Below, piece after piece: positions 14,034-22,098 of a stretch of 23,516 bases of DNA. Below the pieces are notes generated by a model that worked only from the letters and a program-made list of their open reading frames with translations, had not been told where the DNA came from and did not search any database. The position numbers and the translations under genes were made by a program. Location: the NCBI GenBank assembly GCA_902783435.1, contig CACZQV010000082.1, forward strand, positions 1 to 23,516, given 5' to 3'. Origin of the DNA: an uncultured Erysipelotrichaceae bacterium. Lineage in GTDB: Bacteria > Bacillota_I > Bacilli_A > RF39 > UBA660. Every line of letters begins with the position of its first letter. Within the stretch, counting starts at the first letter, position 1.

Positions 14034-15247
14034 CAAGTAGTTTCAATTTCATGAACATCTATTTCTTGTCCATCCTTCCATGTATGCAAATAACTTCTAT
14101 ATCCTCTATGACCTATTTGTACAGATGAAGTAGTATATTCTAAACCTTTTTTAGCATTACTATTACTCCAAAACTCTACACGTGCCTTTCCATCATAAGA
14201 ATAAGCTTTAATATATATAGGATATTCATAAGTATTTTTAAATTGCATATCTACACACCAACCACTAGGATAAGATGCAACTGTCGCATCTAAACCTCCA
14301 GCTACATATAAACTTTTCTTATCATGAGGATATCTCTTAACTATTTCAAGTCCTCCAAGTAAAGCTGCATTATATGTAGTAGTAGCTATTTGACATACAC
14401 CATTACCTACAAACTCATAATAGAATACATAACCATATTTATTAAATGGACCTGCTTTATCACAATAACTAAATACTTCTCCAGGCTCTACTACACTACC
14501 ATTAATATATCTTAAAGCATTATTTAAATTAATATTTCTAAGATAAGTATTAGGCATAAAAACAGTTTCAAAAGCAGAAGTCATAGTATCAATACTCTTA
14601 TAACTATCATTACCATTAGCTTTTAATACATCACCAAGTAACGTAACCTTAGTTTTCTTATTAATACCCTTATTAATAACCTTTACAAGTTCACCTCTAC
14701 TACCATCAACATTTAATGAATATCCATCTACCCCAGGATTATATCTAACACCTTCAGATACATCAAAATACCCATCTACTGGAGGATAATCAGTAGTAGC
14801 CTTTAATCCATTAAGAGCTTCATTTATCTTATTGTCATCAACTTTATAAACAATAGGAAAATTCTTTTTAACCTTCCCATTAGAAAGCATTAACTTCCTA
14901 CCATAACCAAGTTTATTTTGATATTTCTTAATAGAATTAATAGTACCATCTACATCTACTACTACCCCTAAATCTTTTAAAGTATAATCATAATCTTTAG
15001 AATTGACATTTACCTTTATTTTTTTATTTAAAATATAATCATTATAATAATTTAATCTATCATATGCTTTCTTATAAGAATAATGTGATAAATCAAATTC
15101 CTCAACATAAGTATTTGGTAATATTTCTTTATTATATTTCTTTAATGAATCTATATTTACAAGTATTAATATTCCATATGAAAGAATTAAAACTACTAAT
15201 AAAGAAATTAATATAATTAACTTTTTCTTATTACTAATCTTTTTCAT
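14018..15247 (-). CDS. VanW/YoaR-family cell-wall protein
   Basis: 409 aa from the ATG at 15247. A short basic N-terminus is followed by one transmembrane segment (about 9-30), so the rest is outside the cell. Residues about 40-205 form the peptidoglycan-binding-4/YoaR-like repeat region (VEEFDLSHYSYKKAYDRL; DYDYTLKDLGVVVDVDG; VRYNPGVDGYSLNVDG). The VanW domain follows: SAFETVF, then NINLNNALRYINGSVVEPGE, FSYCDKAGPF and GNGVCQIATTTYNAA. Role of VanW domains is not settled; links with wall binding and glycopeptide clusters are known. TTG and ATG starts a few codons earlier are possible; 15247 was chosen for the KKISNKKK membrane-leader start. It overlaps the SGNH-fold gene by 14 bases (one operon). 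Confidence 0.88.
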   Translation of the reverse strand: MKKISNKKKLIILISLLVVLILSYGILILVNIDSLKKYNKEILPNTYVEEFDLSHYSYKKAYDRLNYYNDYILNKKIKVNVNSKDYDYTLKDLGVVVDVDGTINSIKKYQNKLGYGRKLMLSNGKVKKNFPIVYKVDDNKINEALNGLKATTDYPPVDGYFDVSEGVRYNPGVDGYSLNVDGSRGELVKVINKGINKKTKVTLLGDVLKANGNDSYKSIDTMTSAFETVFMPNTYLRNINLNNALRYINGSVVEPGEVFSYCDKAGPFNKYGYVFYYEFVGNGVCQIATTTYNAALLGGLEIVKRYPHDKKSLYVAGGLDATVASYPSGWCVDMQFKNTYEYPIYIKAYSYDGKARVEFWSNSNAKKGLEYTTSSVQIGHRGYRSYLHTWKDGQEIDVHEIETTWYLKD

Positions 15248-16193
15248 GTTCTTCATCCACAATTCTATTGATTACTTTAAATACTCTTTTATATCCATCT
15301 TCGTTTAAATTAATACCATCATCACTATAATTTTCTTTTAATTCATTATCTTCTAATAACTCACTATACATATCTATATAAGTTATATCTAAAGACTTAG
15401 ATAATTTCTTAATCTTAACATTTAAACTATTTATATCTTTATTAGTAATATTACTATCTTCCATATCCTTAATAGGATATAAAGATTCAATATATATTTT
15501 AGCGTATGGTCTATTACTTTTTATACCTTTAATTATTTCTTCTAAATTAGAAATAATTTCACTTTCTTCTACAGCTGCAGTTAGATCATTATAACCAAGT
15601 TGAATAAATATAGTAGAAGGATTATATACATATATATCATTATCAATATTATCTAATAAATCCTTAGTAGTATATTCCAAATCACTAACTTTAACATACG
15701 GATATAAGAAATCTTCTAAATCCATATTATTAGTATAAAAATCACCCACAAACAAATAATTATCTGGAAGTACTACTTTATCTTCCTTTTTCTCTTTAAC
15801 TTCCTCAACAGGTTCCTTTATACTTTCAAAAAACTTATTATTTTTAAGAGCTAAAACACCTAAAAATACAACACAAACTGCCGCCAAAATATAAATAATA
15901 TATTTAATTATACTAAATACATTAGAATAATCTTTACTTTCTGTTAATATCTTTTCTTTAGCCTTTTTATTTTCTTTAACTTTTTTTCTTTTCTTACCTT
16001 CAATAAAACTAGTATCTAAAGAATCTGCATCATTAACTCTATCATCATCTATTCTAATTCTAATAGTATCTTCTAATTTTTTAGTAGTAGTACTCTTAGT
16101 AGTTTTCTTAGTACTTGCCTTCTTTGTATTATTTTTCTTACTACCAGTTTTTTTAGTTTTAACTTCTTCTTCAGTAGTCTTTTTATTTGCCAT
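15234..16193 (-). CDS. Membrane-anchored SGNH-fold protein lacking catalytic Ser and His
   Basis: 319 aa. Residues 1-85 are cytoplasmic, low-complexity and rich in Lys, Thr and Glu. A transmembrane segment spans about 95-116, and the outside part carries an SGNH/GDSL-type fold at about 145-312. Block I reads LFVGDFYTNNM, so the nucleophile serine of GDS is Phe152. Block III is IQLGYNDL (G200, N202, D203), intact. Block V is DDGINLNEDGY, where the catalytic His of DxxH is Asn295 while the Asp remains. Two of the catalytic residues are thus replaced, suggesting a pseudoenzyme or a ligand-binding relative of wall O-acetyl esterases/transferases. It starts 65 bases after dacA and overlaps the VanW-type gene. 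An extended -10 TGATATAAT (16220-16228) precedes it. Confidence 0.75.
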   Translation of the reverse strand: MANKKTTEEEVKTKKTGSKKNNTKKASTKKTTKSTTTKKLEDTIRIRIDDDRVNDADSLDTSFIEGKKRKKVKENKKAKEKILTESKDYSNVFSIIKYIIYILAAVCVVFLGVLALKNNKFFESIKEPVEEVKEKKEDKVVLPDNYLFVGDFYTNNMDLEDFLYPYVKVSDLEYTTKDLLDNIDNDIYVYNPSTIFIQLGYNDLTAAVEESEIISNLEEIIKGIKSNRPYAKIYIESLYPIKDMEDSNITNKDINSLNVKIKKLSKSLDITYIDMYSELLEDNELKENYSDDGINLNEDGYKRVFKVINRIVDEEHEKD

Positions 16194-16219
16194 ACTACCA
16201 ACCTCACTTCACTACTCCT

Positions 16220-16228
16220 ATTATATCA
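16220..16228 (-). promoter_or_regulatory. Extended -10 promoter of SGNH-VanW unit
   Basis: Minus strand TGATATAAT about 27 bases before the SGNH gene start; -35 box weak. A weak hairpin (ATTAT/ATAAT then T-run, about 16245-16266) just upstream may end dacA transcription. Confidence 0.55.
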
Positions 16229-16257
16229 AATATAGTTAAAAGTAAAAAGATTATTTT

Positions 16258-17394
16258 TTATAATATTCCAAATATTAAATTACTTAAATTTTCCTTGTAC
16301 AAATCAAATATACTTAACTTATCAATTTTATCTTTACTAATAAGATTACCGCTAATAATGACTTTATTCTTACTTATAACATCTATTCTACCTAAAACAC
16401 TATTTTTATCTATAGGTAATTTGATTTTATTAATTTTAACATTATATTTATACTTATTATTATCACCAACATCTTCTACTACATTTAAATTATCTTTTAA
16501 ATATAAATCTATATATTTCTTATTAGCTTTATTTATACTAATCCTTTTAATAATATCATTTTTATCTTTTAATTTTTTTAATTTAACATTATTAAACCCA
16601 TAATCCAATAGTTCCATAGTTTCACTATTACGAATTTTACTATCTTCTTCTCCAAGTACTATTGCGATAAGTCTTAAATCACCTCTTTTAACAGTAGCCG
16701 CTAAACAATAACCAGCATCATCAGTATGTCCTGTTTTTAAACCATCAGTACCATCATATAAACTAACTAACTTATTAGTATTAACTAACCAAAATTTGTT
16801 ATCAGTATCTTCTCGTAAATAATCCTCATATATTGAAGAAAATTTTAATATAGAAGAATGTTTAGTAACTAATTCCTTCGCAATAATTCCCATATCATAA
16901 CTACTAGAATAATGACCTTTTTCATCTAAACCTGTAACATTATTAAACTTAGTATGTTTTAATCCTAACTTTTTAACAACATCATTCATTCTCTCAACAA
17001 ATTTTTCTTCACTACCACTAATGTACTCTGCCATTGCCACTGTCGCATCATTACCAGAAGCTACACTAATACCCTTCATCAAATCCTCTACACTCATTAC
17101 TTCTCCTTCTTTTAAATATATTTGACTTCCACCCATATCAGCAGCATTACGACTAACAGTAACCTTATCAGTCCACTTAATATTACCCTTTTCTATTTCT
17201 TCTAAAATAATAATTTGTGCGACCATCTTAGTCATAGAAGCAACACTAAGTTCAATATCCTTATCTTTTTCATATATTATTTTACCTGTATTAGCTTCTA
17301 TTAATATTCCACTTTTCGCATTAGGAATTAACTCTTTTCCAAAGCATCTAATCGGAATAATTAATAATAACATAAATAATAATACTTTTTTCAT
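16258..17394 (-). CDS. dacA: D-alanyl-D-alanine carboxypeptidase (PBP5/DacA type)
   Basis: 378 aa low-molecular-weight penicillin-binding protein (S11) that trims the terminal D-Ala from peptidoglycan stem peptides. Signal peptide at 1-19 (VLLFMLLLIIPIRCFG). All three active-site motifs are present: SMTK (Ser53, Lys56), SGN (Ser113, Asn115) and KTG (Lys220). The GLDEKGHYSSSYDM region matches the family. The C-terminal part (about 260-350) is the beta-rich PBP5_C domain, and the last 20 residues could form an amphipathic anchor helix. Length is typical. It is divergent from the VanY-type gene. Whether it is the vegetative DacA or a sporulation paralogue (DacF) cannot be told from sequence alone. 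Confidence 0.92.
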   Translation of the reverse strand: MKKVLLFMLLLIIPIRCFGKELIPNAKSGILIEANTGKIIYEKDKDIELSVASMTKMVAQIIILEEIEKGNIKWTDKVTVSRNAADMGGSQIYLKEGEVMSVEDLMKGISVASGNDATVAMAEYISGSEEKFVERMNDVVKKLGLKHTKFNNVTGLDEKGHYSSSYDMGIIAKELVTKHSSILKFSSIYEDYLREDTDNKFWLVNTNKLVSLYDGTDGLKTGHTDDAGYCLAATVKRGDLRLIAIVLGEEDSKIRNSETMELLDYGFNNVKLKKLKDKNDIIKRISINKANKKYIDLYLKDNLNVVEDVGDNNKYKYNVKINKIKLPIDKNSVLGRIDVISKNKVIISGNLISKDKIDKLSIFDLYKENLSNLIFGIL

Positions 17395-17457
17395 ACATTC
17401 CTCCTAGTATTTTCTATGTAAAGTTGATGTATTTTATTCATAAAATAAACAGTTTAA

Positions 17458-17466
17458 TGATATGAT
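17458..17466 (+). promoter_or_regulatory. Extended -10 promoter of VanY-type gene
   Basis: TGATATGAT directly upstream of the AGGTGAT ribosome site. TTCATA at 17437-17442 with an 18-base spacer is a partial -35 box. Confidence 0.5.
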
Positions 17467-17484
17467 AGAATTAGGTGATAATAA

Positions 17485-18402
17485 ATGGGGACTATAAGAA
17501 AAAGAAAAATTAGAATTAAATGGAAAAATCTAATTTCTTTATTAGCATTTACATTCTTACTTATATTTGGAGTCACTGAAATAGCTATATGTATTGGAAA
17601 AGTTGTTTCATCACCAAAAGAAAAAAAGATAGAAGTAAAAAAGAAAAAAATATCAAAGAACGACGAAAAACTAAATAAATTAAATAATATAGATAAAAAA
17701 ATAAATTACTTCAATTATGACTATACAGATAGATATATAAAATATAAAAAAGATAATAAAGATTTAGATGATGAACAAATAATTAAAAATGTTAATATGA
17801 ATCTTGATTATGAACCATATACTAATATTACTAAAGCAAAAAACCTAAATACAAATAAAATATTAGTAAATAAGTATTATTCATTAGATGAAAAATATGA
17901 ACCAGATAACTTAGAAACAATAAGTAAACAATATGCATTAGAAGGAATGGAATTAGTCCATGATGCAAAAATAGCTTTTGAAGAAATGGCAAAAGCTGCG
18001 AAAAAAGAAAATCTAAATATTATCGCAATGTCAACATATAGAGATTACAATTATCAAGTAAAAATATATAATCAATATGTAAAAGCAGATGGACAAAAAA
18101 AAGTAGATACATACTCTGGACGTCCAGGACATTCTGAACACCAAACAGGACTAGCAGTTGATGTTTATAATGGTAAAGTTAATTACACTAAATTTGAAAC
18201 TACTAAAGAATTTGCTTGGATGAATGAACATGCACATGAATATGGATTTATATTAAGATTTCCAAAAGATAAAATAGAAGAAACTGGATATACTTATGAA
18301 TCATGGCATTATAGATATGTAGGAAAAAATGAAGCTAAATACATAAAAGAAAATAACATATCATTTGAAGAATACTATGCAACAAAAATAAAAGATTGGT
18401 AA
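17485..18402 (+). CDS. VanY-type D,D-/L,D-carboxypeptidase (M15B)
   Basis: 305 aa. A basic N-terminus and one transmembrane segment (about 17-38), then a charged, Lys-rich stretch and a C-terminal zinc peptidase domain from about 125. Zinc ligands and active site are visible in SEHQTGLAVD (His219, Asp226) and ESWHYRYVG (catalytic Glu272, His275). MSTYRDYNYQVKIYNQYV is the family's SgYRs-like block. Members remove terminal D-Ala or cut stem peptides in the wall. It is divergent from dacA, has its own promoter and a terminator hairpin. Vancomycin resistance should not be inferred, since no vanH/A/X-type genes are near. Confidence 0.9.
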   Translation: MGTIRKRKIRIKWKNLISLLAFTFLLIFGVTEIAICIGKVVSSPKEKKIEVKKKKISKNDEKLNKLNNIDKKINYFNYDYTDRYIKYKKDNKDLDDEQIIKNVNMNLDYEPYTNITKAKNLNTNKILVNKYYSLDEKYEPDNLETISKQYALEGMELVHDAKIAFEEMAKAAKKENLNIIAMSTYRDYNYQVKIYNQYVKADGQKKVDTYSGRPGHSEHQTGLAVDVYNGKVNYTKFETTKEFAWMNEHAHEYGFILRFPKDKIEETGYTYESWHYRYVGKNEAKYIKENNISFEEYYATKIKDW

Positions 18403-18417
18403 AACCAATCTTTTTTT
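18391..18417. terminator. Terminator of VanY-type gene, possibly bidirectional
   Basis: Stem AAAGATTGG/CCAATCTTT (18391-18399 with 18405-18413), 5-base loop, T-run to 18418. The minus strand also has a T-rich tail, so it can end the convergent membrane-protein gene. Confidence 0.85.
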
Positions 18418-18989
18418 TAATCAAACCTATTTTTAAAATGTTTATATAAATGATAAAAACCAGTATATAATAACCATATCAATAATAATAAATTACTTAT
18501 TTGAACAATACTAAGTATAACATCATTTTTATATAATTCCGTTATATCTACTAGATCAACTCCATCATAAGCAGATAAAGCTATAAATGACATAAATAAG
18601 AAATATAATATACTAAAAAATAAATAATTAACTATCTTCTTAAACTTAGTAAGTTTCTTACTAAATAAAGTATACAAAATAAGTATAGTAACAAAAACTA
18701 TTATAAAGAAATAAACAATAGTAGATGGAAAATAAACATAATTCATAATTGCTTTAGTAAAAGAATTAATACATGTTTTAACATAAGTAGTATAACTAAT
18801 AAATATACCTATAATAAAGCCTAAATAAACCCCTATCGCAATCATCTGAACCATTAATCTATTTCTTTTTAAATTAACAATTAAAATAACAAATAAAAGA
18901 AGACTAAGTATAAACATCTCTATAGAAAGAAAAGAAGAAAATATATACTTAAATATAACTCCAAACTTCTCAAATAAAGATAAATTCAT
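18417..18989 (-). CDS. Polytopic membrane protein of unknown function
   Basis: 190 aa with about five hydrophobic segments: about 22-39, 46-65, 86-107, 119-143 and 160-182, joined by short polar loops with several Lys/Arg clusters (NLKRNR, SKKLTKFKK). No motif was recognised. It starts 14 bases after the sortase stop with an AAGGTGAT ribosome site, so it belongs to the adhesin-sortase operon as third gene. It may help insert or assemble the surface protein, but that is only inferred from position. Confidence 0.6.
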   Translation of the reverse strand: MNLSLFEKFGVIFKYIFSSFLSIEMFILSLLLFVILIVNLKRNRLMVQMIAIGVYLGFIIGIFISYTTYVKTCINSFTKAIMNYVYFPSTIVYFFIIVFVTILILYTLFSKKLTKFKKIVNYLFFSILYFLFMSFIALSAYDGVDLVDITELYKNDVILSIVQISNLLLLIWLLYTGFYHLYKHFKNRFD

Positions 18990-19003
18990 ACTATCACCTT
19001 CTT

Positions 19004-19648
19004 CTAGCCAACTAATTCTGCAATATAAATAGTTTGAGATTGATCATTATCTTTAGTACATGTAATCATAGTCAAAGTAGTTCTTTCCTTATTCCTATGA
19101 ATTGTAACTGCTCCATCCTTAGGAGTATCATATATATTAACAATATTATATTGATACTTTTGACCATTATAAGTAACAAAAGCACTGTCTCCTACTTGTA
19201 ATCTCCATAAATATGCAAAATATGAAATATAAGCATCACCAGAATGAGCTATTAACATTAAATTACCATTAGGAACATCTGGTAAATTAGAACCCTTAAT
19301 CATAGTTACATTATACTCAATACTATTATACTTAGAATCAACGTTATAAAAACCCCTCTTTAAACCAATCTTAGGTATTTCTAAAACACCTAAATACTTA
19401 CTATAATCTACTACATAATTATTATTGTTATCGTTTATTTTTACATTCTCTGTTGATGGAGTATCAGGTATCTGATCATCACCACTTAAATTAGTAGGTT
19501 CCTCCATCATAGATATTTTCATATCAGAATAAACTTCATCTCTCATCCTAGATAAATAATCCCAGGATAATGAAATTATTCCTACAAAAACAAGTAAAGA
19601 GCCAATAAGTAATGTTTGGCTCTTCTTAATTTTATTGTTTTGCTTCAA
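19004..19648 (-). CDS. Sortase-family transpeptidase
   Basis: 214 aa. N-terminal transmembrane segment at about 12-29, a polar Asp/Asn-rich linker, then the sortase beta-barrel from about 83 (YLGVLEIPKIGLKRGFY). Catalytic His135 is in LMLIAHSGD and Cys197 in LTMITCTKD. The arginine that normally follows in the last strand is absent: residues 198-214 contain no Arg, and Gln205 lies at the expected place. It starts inside the end of the thioester-domain gene (17-base overlap), so that protein is the probable substrate. No class could be assigned with certainty. A strong hairpin lies in its first codons (19597-19624). Confidence 0.88.
   Translation of the reverse strand: MKQNNKIKKSQTLLIGSLLVFVGIISLSWDYLSRMRDEVYSDMKISMMEEPTNLSGDDQIPDTPSTENVKINDNNNNYVVDYSKYLGVLEIPKIGLKRGFYNVDSKYNSIEYNVTMIKGSNLPDVPNGNLMLIAHSGDAYISYFAYLWRLQVGDSAFVTYNGQKYQYNIVNIYDTPKDGAVTIHRNKERTTLTMITCTKDNDQSQTIYIAELVG
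19597..19624 (-). promoter_or_regulatory. Hairpin in the 5' coding part of the sortase gene
   Basis: Perfect 9-bp stem AAGAGCCAA/TTGGCTCTT (19624-19616 with 19605-19597), 10-base loop, followed on the minus strand by only a modest T-rich stretch. It sits just after the adhesin stop codon and could act as a partial terminator or an mRNA end stabiliser. Confidence 0.55.
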
Positions 19649-20810
19649 CTGGTTTTACATTAGCATAAACGATACCAACACCACATAGTAATACTATTAA
19701 ACCAATAAAGTAAATTGTTTGAGCTGTATTCATTCCTGTATTTCCAGTAGTAACAAATTCAACTTCTACACCACCAGATTCAGTTCCTGGTTTTAAAGTA
19801 GCTAAACGTTGAGCTGTATCATCATCAGTACGTTTATAATAAACAACTTCTGCTGCATCAAAATTAGCAGTTACATTAACTTGAACTTTTTGAACTTCTT
19901 CAGTAGCTTTTTCTGCAGGAATTCTAACATAAAATTTCTTTCCAGGAGCTACTACTCCAGTAATTTCATTACCATCTTCATCTACGGCGATTGCACCATC
20001 TATACCAGATAATGTAATTGTATATCCTGATATAGTTGTAGGTGTAGTAGATACTGTAATTAATGATGATTGATAATATTTACCATCTTCAGTTTTAGAA
20101 ATTTCATCATCTGCTTTAGTAACAAATACTTTAGGAGCTCCAGCTTTTCTAGCTTCAGCAACTAATGTATTTACTTGTGCGTGTAATTGACTTACATCAC
20201 CAGTATATTCAGTACCATTTATTCTAAATGATTGAATAGTACCATTTAAAACTGCTGCATCATCATAATCCCCTGATTGATGTAATTTGAAAGCATCTAC
20301 AGCAGAATATTGTCCTGCTAAATATTTCCAAATAGCAGATTGAACAACATAGCTTGATAATCTATAGTTACTATGAATTTCTTTTCTTAAACTTTCAGTT
20401 TGCCCAACATTTAATAAATACATTAAACCATAATCCTTAGAAACATCAGCTTCAGTAGATCTAGCAGTTTCAATTAAGGAATAAGGTCCCTCTTCTACGT
20501 CATTATTTCTTTCAATACAAAATACTTGATTTGCTACGTTATGTATATCTTTGTAATAATACTCTTGAAACCCATATATCTTTCCTGTAGTACTTACTAC
20601 ATCAAAACTATTACCAAAATCCAAAGTAAAACTTGTATCTACATCTGGATTTGGTGCCGCATAACTAATTCCTGTTCCTTGATTCATTACTATTCCAAAC
20701 ATTGCTAATGAGAATACTGCAAAGATTGAAACTACAAATGATAAAGCAACAGAAGCATTCATAACACTTTTTCTTTGTTTTTTAGACTCTTCCATATAAA
20801 TTTTTTCCAT
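19632..20810 (-). CDS. Thioester-domain (TQXA-type) surface adhesin with sortase-type C-terminus
   Basis: 392 aa. Signal/anchor hydrophobic segment at about 20-42 with a cleavage-like ISYAAP. The thioester domain spans about 60-180: VFCIERN with Cys98 and the motif VVQSAIWKYL with Gln157, the Cys and Gln that form an internal thioester in Gram-positive adhesins (usual motif TQxAIW; here V replaces T). About 225-350 is a beta-rich stalk with Thr/Val strands. The C-terminus has a sorting-like signal: TTGNTGMNT (354-362), a hydrophobic segment (365-384) and a short tail ending KPVEAKQ. The LP of LPXTG is missing. Less AT-rich than its neighbours, suggesting high expression. AAGGTGAG precedes the ATG at 20810. 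First gene of adhesin-sortase-membrane protein. Confidence 0.85.
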   Translation of the reverse strand: MEKIYMEESKKQRKSVMNASVALSFVVSIFAVFSLAMFGIVMNQGTGISYAAPNPDVDTSFTLDFGNSFDVVSTTGKIYGFQEYYYKDIHNVANQVFCIERNNDVEEGPYSLIETARSTEADVSKDYGLMYLLNVGQTESLRKEIHSNYRLSSYVVQSAIWKYLAGQYSAVDAFKLHQSGDYDDAAVLNGTIQSFRINGTEYTGDVSQLHAQVNTLVAEARKAGAPKVFVTKADDEISKTEDGKYYQSSLITVSTTPTTISGYTITLSGIDGAIAVDEDGNEITGVVAPGKKFYVRIPAEKATEEVQKVQVNVTANFDAAEVVYYKRTDDDTAQRLATLKPGTESGGVEVEFVTTGNTGMNTAQTIYFIGLIVLLCGVGIVYANVKPVEAKQ

Positions 20811-20836
20811 TTTAACTCACCTTACCTTATATCTGT

Positions 20837-20845
20837 ATTATACCA
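20837..20845 (-). promoter_or_regulatory. Extended -10 promoter of adhesin operon
   Basis: Minus strand TGGTATAAT, a perfect extended -10 element 27 bases before the adhesin ATG. The -35 region is weak (TTGATT at a 15-base spacing). No terminator hairpin was seen between this gene and the nucleoside phosphorylase gene upstream, so read-through may add to expression. Confidence 0.65.
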
Positions 20846-20871
20846 TAAAAAATATAAAATCAAACATTTTT

Positions 20872-22098
20872 TTATTCTATTACAAAAATACTGTCAACAT
20901 TCACATCAAATTTATTATTATTTATGTAAAGAGTAGCTAATACATCACCTTTTTTAACAGTATCTCCAACAAGTTTATTTAATTTAATTCCCACACCATA
21001 ATCTATTTTATCTTTAATATTAATCTTACCTGCACCTAAACTTAATGATAGCTTTCCAAGTTCTAAAGCATTAATTTTATTTATAGTTCCATTATACTTA
21101 GATTTAATTTTATAAGTATTATTACTTACTTTTATGCCTTCAATATTACCATTTTGTGATTTAACTAATTCAGTAAATTTACTATAAGCAGAACCATTAG
21201 CTATACTATCTATAACTAATTCTTTAGCTTCATCAAAAGATATATTAAGTCCCATACTTACCATTTCAGAAGAAAGTTCTATACATAAATTATATAAATT
21301 ATTATCTTTTTCTTTTCCTTTTAATATATCTATAGCTTCTAATACTTCTAATCCATTACCTATACATTTACCTAAAGGAGTATTCATATCACTAATAATA
21401 CATCTTACTTCTCTATTATAAACTTTACCTATTTTTTTCATTAAATCACTAAGTTTTTCAGCATCTTTCTTAGTCTGTAATAGAGCTCCATTACCAACTT
21501 TAATATCTATAAGTATTTTATCTGCTCCACTAGCTATTTTTTTACTCATTACACTTGAAGCAATTAAAGGAATTGAAGAAACAGTACCAGTAACATCTCT
21601 TAAAGCATAAATAACTTTATCCATAGGAGCTAAACAAGCAGTTTGTCCAGTAATTACAACCCCTATATCATGTACTTGTTTAATAATTTCTTCATCTGAT
21701 AAATCAACCCTATATCCTGGAATACTTTCTAATTTATCAATGGTACCACCAGTATATCCAAGACCTCTTCCACTCATTTTAATTACAGGAACTCCTAAAC
21801 TAGCTACAATAGGTGCAATTACCAAAGTAGTTTTATCTCCTATTCCACCAGTAGAATGCTTATCAACCTTTATACCAGGTATATCTGAAAAATCTAATAT
21901 ATCCCCACTATCTATAAATATTTTAGTAAGTGCAAATATTTCCTCATCAGTCATACCATTAATACATATAGCCATTAACAAACTAGACATTTGATAATCA
22001 GCTATATCACCATTTAAATAACCATTAAAGAAATAATCTAATTCCTTATAACTAAGTTCCTTACCTAATCTTTTCTTATTAATAATCTCTAGTATCAT
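20872..22098 (-). CDS. pdp: Pyrimidine-nucleoside phosphorylase
   Basis: 408 aa, slightly shorter than the usual 430-440. Splits uridine/thymidine-type nucleosides with phosphate into base and (deoxy)ribose-1-phosphate in nucleoside salvage. The phosphate and nucleoside binding blocks are intact: VDKHSTGGIGDKTTLVIAP (about 78-96), IKMSGRGLGYTGGTIDKLES and DIKVGNGALLQT. The family's GHTGGT reads GYTGGT here. The C-terminal domain (LSLGAGKINIKDKIDYGVGI; GDTVKKGDVLATLY) is present. It overlaps the GNAT gene by 4 bases (ATGA), so the two are cotranscribed. Choice between Pdp and DeoA is by Firmicute convention. Confidence 0.93.
   Translation of the reverse strand: MILEIINKKRLGKELSYKELDYFFNGYLNGDIADYQMSSLLMAICINGMTDEEIFALTKIFIDSGDILDFSDIPGIKVDKHSTGGIGDKTTLVIAPIVASLGVPVIKMSGRGLGYTGGTIDKLESIPGYRVDLSDEEIIKQVHDIGVVITGQTACLAPMDKVIYALRDVTGTVSSIPLIASSVMSKKIASGADKILIDIKVGNGALLQTKKDAEKLSDLMKKIGKVYNREVRCIISDMNTPLGKCIGNGLEVLEAIDILKGKEKDNNLYNLCIELSSEMVSMGLNISFDEAKELVIDSIANGSAYSKFTELVKSQNGNIEGIKVSNNTYKIKSKYNGTINKINALELGKLSLSLGAGKINIKDKIDYGVGIKLNKLVGDTVKKGDVLATLYINNNKFDVNVDSIFVIE

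Noticed and set aside
13971..14035. Sigma-H promoter for spoVS (AATGAATAT resembles RnnGAATww)
   Set aside because: It falls in the loop of the VanW-gene terminator and no matching AGGAwww -35 element is present at 11-12 bases.
16187..16603. Plus-strand hydrophobic frame of 138 codons opposite dacA
   Set aside because: Leu/Ile-rich antisense shadow of the Lys/Asp-rich C-terminus of dacA; no ribosome site.
17485..18402. Vancomycin-resistance cluster from VanW and VanY names
   Set aside because: No vanH, vanA/B, vanX or vanRS genes are present; both families are common in ordinary wall metabolism.
19809..20708. Plus-strand frames opposite the thioester adhesin
   Set aside because: Antisense shadows without starts or family likeness.
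21740..21994. Plus-strand frame opposite pdp
   Set aside because: Antisense of the conserved phosphorylase blocks.
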